Source: an uncultured Coriobacteriaceae bacterium (GTDB lineage: Bacteria; Actinomycetota; Coriobacteriia; Coriobacteriales; Eggerthellaceae). Taken from it: DNA of 15,440 nt. The first letter of the stretch is position 1. Each line of letters opens with the position of its first letter. The notes under the pieces were generated by a model, which saw only the letters and a list, made by a program, of their open reading frames with translations, did no database searches and was not told where the DNA came from. Made by a program: the position numbers and the translations under genes. This document shows positions 7,301-13,459 of this stretch, one piece after another. The stretch spans positions 1 to 15,440 of the forward strand of contig USAB01000040.1 of NCBI GenBank assembly GCA_900552585.1, in the 5' to 3' direction.

Positions 7301-7323
7301 CAGCGCATCTGCCGCAACGAGAC

Positions 7324-7358
7324 AACGGCCGCAGCCCGAAATGGGTTGCGGCCGTTTT
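7324..7358 (+). terminator. Intrinsic terminator of the division operon
   Basis: A 13-base-pair stem (7325-7337 with 7343-7355, one G-T wobble) closes on a GAAAT loop and runs into TTTT. It lies 24 bases after divIVA. The stem also faces the 3' end of the minus-strand RNase P RNA, so it may block convergent transcription, although the T-tract on that strand is poor. Confidence 0.88.
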
Positions 7359-7441
7359 CTGTATGCCGAGACGATGCGCGTTCCTGCGGCAGAGGGCGCT
7401 TGCAGGAGTCGAATATACGGGAGAAGAAATAACAGGGAATA

Positions 7442-7784
7442 CGGAGCGGGTCTATAAGCCGGGTTCTGTAATCGGCAACCATTTATCTAGGACCTGCGTC
7501 GCCGCAGGCCTCGAGCACGCAACCCGGATGCACGAACAGACAATCGTATTGCACCCCTATTTGCGCTTGCTTCGGATGGGGTTTTCCAAGCCGGACCATT
7601 GCTGGCCCGCTGGTGCGCTTTTACCGCACCGTTTCAGCTTTTCTCCCGCAAAGCGGGGGAGTTTACTTTTCTGTGGCACTTTCCATCGGGTCGCCCCGCC
7701 CAGCCGTTAGCTGGCATCCTGTCTGTCGAAGCCCGGACTTTCCTCATACCCCGAAGGGTTCCGCGGTCGCCCGACCCGCTCCGA
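7442..7784 (-). ncRNA. rnpB: RNase P RNA, bacterial type A
   Basis: RNase P RNA is the catalytic RNA that trims tRNA 5' leaders. Read on the minus strand, the conserved blocks occur in the right order. GAGGAAAGTCCGGGCTTC is the 5' core, ACAGGATGCC and GGGCGACCCGATGG follow, GGTGCGGTAAAAGCGCACC is the mid-domain, and ACAGAACCCGGCTTA is the 3' core. The terminal helix P1 is complete: GGAGCGGGTC at the 5' end (7773-7782) pairs perfectly with GACCCGCTCC at the 3' end (7443-7452). Length is about 343 nucleotides. Exact ends are estimated from P1 and the -10 box. It is the only minus-strand gene, convergent with divIVA and divergent from the thiamine block. Short plus-strand reading frames here are spurious. 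Confidence 0.96.
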
Positions 7785-7790
7785 CGGGAG

Positions 7791-7796
7791 ATTCTA
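7791..7796 (-). promoter_or_regulatory. -10 box of the RNase P RNA promoter
   Basis: On the minus strand TAGAAT ends seven bases before the predicted RNA 5' end, the spacing expected for a -10 element. The -35 is weak (GTCGCA at 7815-7820, 18 bases away). Confidence 0.6.
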
Positions 7797-7833
7797 CCAT
7801 GTTGGCGCGCCGCGTGCGACGGAGAGGACCGTA

Positions 7834-7839
7834 TAGAAT
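7834..7839 (+). promoter_or_regulatory. Candidate -10 box for the thiamine pyrophosphokinase gene
   Basis: TAGAAT, preceded by TA, lies 33 bases before the chosen start codon and would give a short leader. No -35-like sequence is at the right distance, so support is limited to this box. It faces away from the identical rnpB -10 box 37 bases to the left. Confidence 0.35.
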
Positions 7840-7872
7840 GAGGTGAGGAGAACGGAAGGAAGGGTGGATGTC

Positions 7873-8634
7873 ATGAGGGCAGCGCTCGTCGGTGCGGTGT
7901 ATTTCAATGCGGACCATTTCAAGGCGCAGCATTTCGATTGCGTGATTGCGGTCGATCGGGGCTATGCGTCGTTGCGGCGCGCCGGCATCGCGCCCGACGT
8001 GGCCGTGGGCGACTTCGACAGTCTGGGTTTCGCCCCGGACTGTCCCACGCGCACGTTCCCCGTGGAAAAGGATGCGAGCGACATGGAGCTGGCCATGCGC
8101 GAGGCCCTTGAGCGCGGTGCGGACGAGGTGCTGCTGTACGGGGCGTTCTCGGCGCGCCTGGACCATACGCTTGCGAACGTGCAGATGCTGTGCGGGTATG
8201 CGCAGCGGGGCGTGCGCGTGTTCGGCATCGGCGACGCTTTCGCCATCACGGCGCTTGCGGGAGGGGCCGGCATGCCGTCGCGCACAGCGTGCCTGTCGTT
8301 TAACGGGCGGATGCTGCAGGCTGCCGGCCTAGCGCAGGAGGGCCATGCGAACGACCCCGTGCATTCCGAGGACGACTTGCCGGAACCGGTGCGCGAAGGG
8401 GTGGCGGCCCCGGGGGCGTACGGCAACTTCGTGTCCGTGTTCGCGTTCTGCGGCACAGCGCACGATGTCAGCGAAAACGGCTTGAAGTACGGTCTGGCTC
8501 ATGCGGATCTGCCCGACACCACGAGCCGAGGGCTCTCGAACGAGTTCACGGCTGCCGATGCGCACATCCGAGTGGGGGACGGCACGCTGGTGGTCACGTT
8601 CCCCCTGCCGGCATGGGATGCCCTGGAGCGCTGA
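7873..8634 (+). CDS. thiN: Thiamine pyrophosphokinase
   Basis: The enzyme transfers pyrophosphate from ATP to thiamine, making the cofactor TPP from salvaged thiamine. The 253-residue protein has the N-terminal catalytic domain: CVIAVDRGYASL, GDFDSLG (Asp-rich metal/substrate loop, residues 46-51), KDASDMELA (66-74) and GAFSARLDHTLANVQ (90-104), matching the family GxxxxRxDHxLAN motif. The C-terminal thiamine-binding beta domain shows VSVFAFCGTAHDV and GLKYGLAHADL, then SRGLSNEF. A stretch of about 35 residues between the domains (around GHANDPVHSEDDLPEPV) looks like a lineage-specific insertion. The frame is open from 7843, but GGAAGGAAGGG (7854-7864) places the start at the ATG at 7873. It precedes the TPP-regulated thiC-thiD pair. 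Confidence 0.93.
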   Translation: MRAALVGAVYFNADHFKAQHFDCVIAVDRGYASLRRAGIAPDVAVGDFDSLGFAPDCPTRTFPVEKDASDMELAMREALERGADEVLLYGAFSARLDHTLANVQMLCGYAQRGVRVFGIGDAFAITALAGGAGMPSRTACLSFNGRMLQAAGLAQEGHANDPVHSEDDLPEPVREGVAAPGAYGNFVSVFAFCGTAHDVSENGLKYGLAHADLPDTTSRGLSNEFTAADAHIRVGDGTLVVTFPLPAWDALER

Positions 8635-8719
8635 GGACGCTGTGTCCCCGGAGCATCGAGGCGCGCTCCCGGGTCCCGCGACAGCCGCGCCGGCTGCTGT
8701 AAGCCGCTGTGGTTGCGGG

Positions 8720-8748
8720 TGGGCATTCCGCTGCGGCAAGGCTATACT
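8720..8748 (+). promoter_or_regulatory. Probable promoter of the TPP riboswitch-thiC transcript
   Basis: TGGGCA (8720-8725) and TATACT (8743-8748) are separated by 17 bases. Transcription would start near 8755, the first base of the hairpin preceding the aptamer. The 85 bases between the pyrophosphokinase stop and this promoter contain no other feature I can support. Confidence 0.6.
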
Positions 8749-8754
8749 CGAAGA

Positions 8755-8773
8755 GCATCCGTATTTCGGATGC
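8755..8773 (+). promoter_or_regulatory. 5' hairpin that competes with riboswitch helix P1
   Basis: GCATCCG (8755-8761) pairs perfectly with CGGATGC (8767-8773) around TATTT, directly before the aptamer. The same 3' arm can instead pair with GCAT and following bases at 8883-8890 to form P1, so the two structures exclude each other. This is inferred from sequence only. Confidence 0.5.
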
Positions 8774-8886
8774 CGGGGTGCTTGCGCGAGCAGGCTGAGA
8801 TCCGGTCTGGGCAGCAGCGGCGAACCGTTGCCGCCGGCGGCCGCAACCCGTCGAACCTGATTGGATAATGCCAGCGAAGGGAGCAT
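8770..8886 (+). promoter_or_regulatory. TPP (THI-element) riboswitch
   Basis: The aptamer has the hallmark blocks in order: CGGGGTGC (8774-8781), GCAGGCTGAGATCC (8790-8803), ACCCGTCGAACCTGATTGG (8846-8864), and ATAATGCCAGCGAAGGGA (8865-8882). P3 is extended by a GC-rich insert (about 8808-8840). The last conserved strand, GAAGGGAG, is also the only Shine-Dalgarno for thiC, nine bases before the ATG at 8892. Ligand binding should therefore hide the ribosome site directly; no intrinsic terminator is visible between aptamer and gene. High TPP is expected to shut off thiC and probably thiD. Confidence 0.96.
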
Positions 8887-8891
8887 TTCGC

Positions 8892-10196
8892 ATGACCATC
8901 ACGCAGATCGACGCCGCGCGCGCCGGCCTTGTCACGCCGCAGATGCAGCGTGTTGCCGAAAAGGAGGGTCGGGATCCCGAATGGATTCGGGAACGTGTGG
9001 CGAAGGGAACCATTGCCATCCCGGCAAACGTCAACCATACGAGTCTGGATGCACACGGCGTGGGAGAGGGCCTGCGCACGAAGGTCAACGTGAACCTGGG
9101 CATCTCGGGCGACTTGCACGACGAGCCCGAAGAGTGGAAGAAGGTCGATATCGCCCACGAGCTGGGCGCCGAGGCAATCATGGATCTGTCGAACGCCGGC
9201 AAGACGCGCGATTTCCGCCGCAAGCTCATTCAGCGCTCCACGGCCATGATCGGCACGGTGCCCATGTACGATGCCATCGGCTACCTTGAAAAGGCGCTTA
9301 TCGCCATCACGCCGCAGGATTTCCTGGATGTCGTTCGCGCGCATGCCGAAGATGGCGTGGATTTCGTCACCATCCATGCCGGCATGAACCGCCGCACCAT
9401 CGAGTCGTTCAAGGAGACCGGCCGCCTGATGAACATCGTCAGCCGCGGGGGATCCCTGATCTTCGCCTGGATGGAGGCTACCGGAAACGAGAACCCGTTC
9501 TACGAGTACTACGACCAGGTGTTGGAGATCCTGCACGAGTACGATGTGACCATTTCCATCGGCGACGCCATGCGCCCGGGCTGCAATTTCGATTCCACGG
9601 ATGCCGGCCAGATTTCCGAGCTCATCGAAATCGGCAAGCTGACCCAACGCGCGTGGGATGCAGGTGTGCAGGTGATGGTGGAAGGGCCTGGCCATATGGC
9701 CATCGACGAGATTGCGGCGAATATGAAGCTCGAGAAGCGGTTGTGCCACAATGCGCCGTTCTACGTGCTGGGGCCGCTCGTCACGGATATCGCCCCGGGC
9801 TATGATCACATCACAGCCGCAATCGGCGGGGCTGTCGCGGCCACGGCAGGCGCGGACTTCCTGTGCTACGTGACGCCTGCCGAGCACCTGCGCTTGCCGG
9901 ATGCGGACGATGTGCGAGAGGGCCTGGTGGCCACGAAGATCGCCGCGCATGCCGCGGACATCGCGAAGCACCTTCCGGGTGCGCGCGATCAGGATATTCG
10001 CATGAGCCAGGCGCGCCACAATCTGGATTGGGAGGCGCAGTTCGCCGAGGCGCTCGATCCGGTTAAGGCGCGCGAATATTACGAGAGCGCTCCGCCCGAG
10101 GAGCCGAATACATGCAGCATGTGCGGCAAGATGTGCGCCATCCGCACGGTGAACGAGGTCATGGGCGGCAAGGTCATCGACTTGGACTACTGCTAG
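8892..10196 (+). CDS. thiC: Phosphomethylpyrimidine synthase ThiC (short form)
   Basis: ThiC is the radical-SAM enzyme that rearranges aminoimidazole ribotide into HMP phosphate, the pyrimidine half of thiamine. The 434-residue protein lacks the long N-terminal domain of proteobacterial ThiC and matches the short form of many Gram-positives and archaea. Recognisable stretches are GTIAIPANVNHTSL, DLSNAGKTRDFRRKLIQ, TIHAGMNRRT, SRGGSLIFAWM, SIGDAMRPGC and MVEGPGHMAIDEI; YVTPAEHLRLPDADDVREG lies further on. The C-terminal cluster motif is Cys408-x2-Cys411-x3-Cys415, one residue shorter than the CX2CX4C described for the Caulobacter enzyme. The frame extends to an ATG at 8868, but that lies inside the riboswitch; 8892 has the Shine-Dalgarno. 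thiD follows after 26 bases. Confidence 0.97.
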   Translation: MTITQIDAARAGLVTPQMQRVAEKEGRDPEWIRERVAKGTIAIPANVNHTSLDAHGVGEGLRTKVNVNLGISGDLHDEPEEWKKVDIAHELGAEAIMDLSNAGKTRDFRRKLIQRSTAMIGTVPMYDAIGYLEKALIAITPQDFLDVVRAHAEDGVDFVTIHAGMNRRTIESFKETGRLMNIVSRGGSLIFAWMEATGNENPFYEYYDQVLEILHEYDVTISIGDAMRPGCNFDSTDAGQISELIEIGKLTQRAWDAGVQVMVEGPGHMAIDEIAANMKLEKRLCHNAPFYVLGPLVTDIAPGYDHITAAIGGAVAATAGADFLCYVTPAEHLRLPDADDVREGLVATKIAAHAADIAKHLPGARDQDIRMSQARHNLDWEAQFAEALDPVKAREYYESAPPEEPNTCSMCGKMCAIRTVNEVMGGKVIDLDYC

Positions 10197-10222
10197 CACG
10201 CTAGCGGGGGAGGGAGAGAAAG

Positions 10223-11008
10223 ATGAAGACGGTATTGAGCATTGCGGGTTCGGATTCCAGCGGCGGCGCCGGCATCCAGGCCGATATAAAAACCATCACG
10301 GTCCACGGCATGTATGCGGAAACGGCAATCACGGCCGTGACGGCGCAGAATACGCAGGGCGTCGACGGTATCGCGGTGCTCGACCCGGCATTCGTGGCGC
10401 AGCAGATCCGCGCGTGCTTCGAGGACATCCGCCCCGACGCCGTGAAGGTGGGCATGGTCGCCACTGCGGAGACCGTAGCGGCCATCGCGGACGAACTGGA
10501 GCGCTACGACGCCAAGAACATCGTGGTGGACCCGGTGCTGGCGGCCACGAGCGGCGCGTCGCTTGCGGAAGACGACGTGGCGCAGGCCATCATGGAGCGC
10601 CTGGTGCCGCTGGCCACGGTCGTCACCCCGAACATGTACGAAGCCGCCGTGCTGTCCGGCCGCACCGTGGAATCGCGCGACGACATGGAAGAGGCCGCCG
10701 CCGTCATCAAGGACAAGACGCGCGGCGCCGTGCTGGTGAAGGGCGGCCATCTGGAAGGCGATGCGGACGACCTGCTGCTCACGGAGCACCTCCGCGTGGT
10801 GTGGCTGGGCCATCGCCGCATCAAGACGGACAGCACGCACGGCACGGGATGCACGCTGTCCAGTGCCATCGCATGCGGCCTGGCGCGTGACTACGACGTG
10901 CAGGCCTCCGTGTCGAAGGCGAAATCGTTCGTTGCGGGCGCGCTGGAGAACGCGCCGCATCTGGGGCATGGCAACGGTCCGCTGAACCATATGTGGGACC
11001 TGTTCTAG
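10223..11008 (+). CDS. thiD: Hydroxymethylpyrimidine/phosphomethylpyrimidine kinase
   Basis: ThiD phosphorylates HMP and then HMP-P to HMP-PP, the substrate joined to the thiazole by ThiE. The 261-residue protein is a ribokinase-fold kinase. It has the N-terminal substrate motif GSDSSGGAGIQAD (residues 9-21), VTAQNTQGV, a PDAVKVGMV strand, VVDPVLAATSGASL, TPNMYEA and VLVKGGH. The catalytic/anion-hole loop HGTGCTLSSA begins at residue 206. Length is typical. A purine-rich GGGAGAGAAAG ribosome site precedes the ATG. It follows thiC by 26 bases and is probably cotranscribed and TPP-controlled. No thiE, thiM or thiazole genes are in this window, so the thiazole half must come from elsewhere or from uptake. 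Confidence 0.97.
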   Translation: MKTVLSIAGSDSSGGAGIQADIKTITVHGMYAETAITAVTAQNTQGVDGIAVLDPAFVAQQIRACFEDIRPDAVKVGMVATAETVAAIADELERYDAKNIVVDPVLAATSGASLAEDDVAQAIMERLVPLATVVTPNMYEAAVLSGRTVESRDDMEEAAAVIKDKTRGAVLVKGGHLEGDADDLLLTEHLRVVWLGHRRIKTDSTHGTGCTLSSAIACGLARDYDVQASVSKAKSFVAGALENAPHLGHGNGPLNHMWDLF

Positions 11009-11066
11009 GGACATCTGGCAGCGAAACGCGGCAACGGAATCCGTCCCTGCGGGCGGAGGCATTCTA

Positions 11067-11101
11067 CAGGCGGTATGCGGCGTCATGTCGCATACCGCCT
11101 G
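11067..11101 (+). terminator. Strong hairpin after thiD (terminator-like, no U-tract)
   Basis: A perfect 13-base-pair stem, CAGGCGGTATGCG (11067-11079) with its complement (11089-11101), closes on a nine-base loop 58 bases after thiD. No T-run follows on either strand, so it may be an mRNA 3'-end protector or a terminator of a type that needs factors. Confidence 0.55.
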
Positions 11102-11184
11102 CTGCTATTCATACGGCAGACACCCGGTTCCGACAGCGCGCGGCATTCCACAAATCTCGTTTTTGCCCATCTTTTCGCACGCTG

Positions 11185-11229
11185 TTGACCTATGACGATG
11201 TTACGTAACGACGTCCGTTCCGTTACACT
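11185..11229 (+). promoter_or_regulatory. Candidate promoter and operator of the FIST-domain gene
   Basis: The segment holds a perfect 10-base palindrome GTTACGTAAC (11200-11209) and an inverted CGTTAC copy at 11221-11226, giving three GTWAC half-sites. TACACT (11224-11229) could be the -10; the -35 at 17 bases would be the weak TTACGT (11201-11206), inside the palindrome. TTGACC at 11185-11190 is too far away. Overlap of palindrome and -35 suggests repressor or activator control. In the rest of the 351-base gap (11009-11359) I see only the thiD hairpin and the FIST leader. Confidence 0.4.
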
Positions 11230-11268
11230 TAAAGGGTCTTCAGGAACGTATCTGCAAGACGGGACAGT

Positions 11269-11323
11269 TTGTGAATCCCTCGATATTCGGCACCACCAAG
11301 CGGTGAGGCGCCGCTTGTGAATC
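11269..11323 (+). repeat. Direct repeat and hairpin in the FIST gene leader
   Basis: TTGTGAATC occurs at 11269-11277 and 11315-11323. Between them CAAGCGG (11297-11303) pairs with CCGCTTG (11311-11317) around a seven-base loop; the hairpin's 3' arm overlaps the second repeat copy. The leader does not match any riboswitch class I recognise. Confidence 0.5.
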
Positions 11324-11359
11324 GCATCGGCAAGAAGATCGCAAGAAAAGGAGTTTCAC

Positions 11360-12523
11360 ATGAAAGGTTTCGTTGCTACGTCTACTGCCGCCACGCCTGC
11401 CGAGGCAGGCAAGGAAGTCGCCGGCAAGATTGCCGCAGGCATCTCGGATGCAAAGTTGGCCATGGCCTACGGCAGCTGTGATTATGACTCGAAGGCCCTC
11501 CTCGAGGCGGTGGCAGCGAATCTGCCCGGCGTTCCCGTGGTGGGCAACACGTCTTTCACCGGCATCGTCACGCCCGAAGGCTTCGTGGGCGGAGACACGC
11601 CGTTCGTGGGTATCCTGGCCCTGGGCGGCGATGATGTGACCGTCGGCACGGCAGGCTCGCCGCGCGGCGACGACTGCCCGCGCAAGACCGGCGCCCGCCT
11701 GGCGCGTGAGGCCATGGCGGCGGCCGGCAAGGACACGGCGCCCGACTACTGGTACATGGCGGCATCTCCCGCCGAAGAGGAGTACTACATCAAGGGCGTG
11801 ACGGAGGTCATCGGCCGCGTCCCGTATTTCGGCGGCAGTGCAGCGGACAACACCATCGAGGGCAACTGGATGCTCTACAGCGGCACCGAGGCGTTCCCCG
11901 ACGGCTGCGTCGTCGCGTTCTTCTATACGGACACCCCGTTTACGAACAAATTTACCGGTGCCTACGCCGAGACGGACGACTTCGGCGTGGTCACGAAGAT
12001 GAACGGCGACCGTACCATTGCCGAGATTGACGGCAAGCCCGCGCTGCAGGTGTATGCGGACTGGCGCGGCTTGAAGACGGATGAACTCATGGGCGGCGAC
12101 CTGCTGGCGAAGTCCGTCGTGAGCCCGATCGGCGTTAAGGACCGTCTGGGCGACCTGGTGGCCATCCGCCATCCCATGGGAGGCAACGAGGACCTTTCCA
12201 TCAACGTGGGCAACAAGGTGGTGGAGAAGACGTGCGTCATCCGCATGGAGGGCGACGTCGACTGCCTGGTGAACTCCGTGGCGAAGACGGCGGAAGAGCT
12301 GAAGGAGAAGGCTGGCAGGAAGCCCGCCGCGTACTTCTTCGTGCACTGCGGCGGCCGCCGCGCGGCCATCGGCGACCGCATCGACGAGGTTGCGGACGAG
12401 TTCGTGAAGGAAGCGGACGGCGTGCCGTTCATCGCCGAGTTCACGTTCGGCGAATACGGCTTCGAGGATGACGGCCTGAATACGGCCGGCGGCCTGATGC
12501 TGTCGTTCACCGCCCTGGGCTAG
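11360..12523 (+). CDS. Stand-alone FIST (N + C) domain protein, putative small-ligand sensor
   Basis: The 387-residue protein resembles the FIST family (F-box and intracellular signal transduction), a predicted sensor of small ligands such as amino acids. The N-domain (about residues 25-215) contains KLAMAYGSCDYD, PGVPVVGNTSFTGIVTPEGF, and YFGGSAADNTIEGNWMLYSG. The C-domain (about 225-370) contains PALQVYADWRGL, LGDLVAIRHPMGG, AAYFFVHCGGRRAAIGDRID and PFIAEFTFGEYGF. There is no signal peptide, membrane span, kinase, cyclase or methyl-accepting domain, although FIST is often coupled to such outputs. No partner gene is adjacent on its strand. AAGGAG lies six bases before the ATG. It has its own leader and probably its own promoter. 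The family call is good; the ligand and output are unknown. Confidence 0.8.
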   Translation: MKGFVATSTAATPAEAGKEVAGKIAAGISDAKLAMAYGSCDYDSKALLEAVAANLPGVPVVGNTSFTGIVTPEGFVGGDTPFVGILALGGDDVTVGTAGSPRGDDCPRKTGARLAREAMAAAGKDTAPDYWYMAASPAEEEYYIKGVTEVIGRVPYFGGSAADNTIEGNWMLYSGTEAFPDGCVVAFFYTDTPFTNKFTGAYAETDDFGVVTKMNGDRTIAEIDGKPALQVYADWRGLKTDELMGGDLLAKSVVSPIGVKDRLGDLVAIRHPMGGNEDLSINVGNKVVEKTCVIRMEGDVDCLVNSVAKTAEELKEKAGRKPAAYFFVHCGGRRAAIGDRIDEVADEFVKEADGVPFIAEFTFGEYGFEDDGLNTAGGLMLSFTALG

Positions 12524-12569
12524 TCCCCGGCGAAAACCACGGTTGCCGCTTTACCTGAGGGCGGGCGAA

Positions 12570-12599
12570 GGCGCTGTTCCGCTGCGGCGGGGCAGCGCC
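12570..12599 (+). terminator. Hairpin after the FIST gene, no U-tract
   Basis: GGCGCTG (12570-12576) pairs with CAGCGCC (12593-12599), and the stem extends to 11 pairs with two G-T wobbles, closing on GCTGCGGC. It lies 46 bases after the stop codon and is followed by GTTCACTG rather than T residues. Confidence 0.45.
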
Positions 12600-12641
12600 G
12601 TTCACTGTGCGGGGCGGTCTCTGTTAACGCGCGGTTCGTTC

Positions 12642-12670
12642 TTGCGCTTGCGGGGCTTTCCGCGTAATAT
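12642..12670 (+). promoter_or_regulatory. Promoter of the transaldolase-rho operon
   Basis: TTGCGC (12642-12647) and TAATAT (12665-12670) are exactly 17 bases apart. Transcription would start near 12677, giving a leader of about 96 bases. Confidence 0.6.
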
Positions 12671-12679
12671 AAACGCAAC

Positions 12680-12740
12680 CGGCATACCTGCCGAATTTCC
12701 CTTTTTTTCAACATGATGTGCGCAGCGCATATCTCTGCGC
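12680..12740 (+). promoter_or_regulatory. Structured leader of the transaldolase-rho mRNA (possible attenuator)
   Basis: A small hairpin, CGGCA (12680-12684) with TGCCG (12689-12693), is followed eight bases later by seven T residues (12702-12708). A second hairpin, GCGCAG (12720-12725) with CTGCGC (12735-12740), precedes the ribosome site. The first element resembles a weak intrinsic terminator, so transcription attenuation is possible. Confidence 0.35.
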
Positions 12741-12772
12741 CTGCCCGTACATCCCTGCACAAGGAGGATCCC

Positions 12773-13459
12773 GTGAAGTTCTTTCTGGATACCGCAGACC
12801 TCGATGAGATCGAAGAGGCGGCTAGCTGGGGCGCCATCGCCGGCGTGACCACGAACCCGTCCCTGTATTCGCGCATCGGCGGAAAGCTGTCCGATTTCAA
12901 TAACCATATCAAGCGCATCTGCGATATCGTGGGCCCGGATTGCCCGGTGTCCGCCGAAAGCGTGGCCATGGACCGCGAGGGCATTATCCGCGATGGCCGC
13001 GAGCTGGCCGCCATCGCCCCGAACGTGGTCGTGAAGGTCCCCACGATGGTGGAGGGCCTGGCCGCTACTCGCGTGCTGGCGAACGAGGGCATTCCCGTGA
13101 ACATGACGCTGTGCTTCAGCGTGCCGCAGGCCATCCTGGCTGCCCGTGCCGGCGCCCGCTACATCAGCCCGTTCATCGGCCGCTTCGACGACATCTCCGA
13201 AGACGGCTTGGACCAGGTGGCGAACATCGTGACGGCTATTGGCAACTACGACTTCACGGCGAATACCGTGAACCACGAGCAGGTGGAAATCATCGCCGCG
13301 TCCGTCCGTAGCGCGAATCACGTCACGCAGTGCGCGCTGATGGGTGCCGACATCGCCACCGTTCCGTTCGCCGTGCTGAAGAAGATGGTCGAGCATCCTC
13401 TGACGGACCGCGGTCTTAAGTCCTTCCTCAAGGATTGGGAGAAAGTGCAGAACGCATGA
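12773..13459 (+). CDS. tal: Transaldolase (short TalC/MipB subfamily)
   Basis: The enzyme moves a dihydroxyacetone unit between sugar phosphates in the non-oxidative pentose phosphate pathway. The 228-residue TIM barrel opens with MKFFLDTADLDEIEEA (Asp6), has VTTNPSL, and the Schiff-base lysine is in VVVKVPTMVEGL (Lys88). Fructose-6-phosphate aldolases of this subfamily carry Gln and Tyr at two active-site positions where transaldolases carry Glu and Phe. Here they are Glu62 (VSAES) and Phe134 (ISPFIGRFDD), which favours transaldolase. AAGGAGG (12761-12767) lies five bases before the GTG at 12773. An in-frame ATG at 12713 would add 20 residues absent from the family and is rejected. The stop overlaps the rho start as ATGA, so the two are translationally coupled. 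Confidence 0.93.
   Translation: MKFFLDTADLDEIEEAASWGAIAGVTTNPSLYSRIGGKLSDFNNHIKRICDIVGPDCPVSAESVAMDREGIIRDGRELAAIAPNVVVKVPTMVEGLAATRVLANEGIPVNMTLCFSVPQAILAARAGARYISPFIGRFDDISEDGLDQVANIVTAIGNYDFTANTVNHEQVEIIAASVRSANHVTQCALMGADIATVPFAVLKKMVEHPLTDRGLKSFLKDWEKVQNA

Noticed and set aside
7363..7846. Short plus-strand open frames between divIVA and the thiamine pyrophosphokinase gene
   Set aside because: They lie on the complement of the RNase P RNA, whose conserved blocks and P1 helix explain the sequence.
8868..8891. Upstream in-frame ATG for thiC
   Set aside because: It is part of the conserved riboswitch strand and has no ribosome site.
8742..10199. Long minus-strand open frame opposite thiC
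   Set aside because: It is the complement of a certain gene and also crosses the riboswitch and promoter; no ribosome site or domain supports it.
12713..12772. Alternative ATG start for transaldolase adding 20 residues
   Set aside because: The GTG at 12773 has an ideal AAGGAGG site and gives the family N-terminus; the extension would cover the leader hairpin.
12773..13459. Fructose-6-phosphate aldolase as the identity of the TalC-family gene
   Set aside because: The diagnostic positions carry Glu and Phe rather than the Gln and Tyr of fructose-6-phosphate aldolase.
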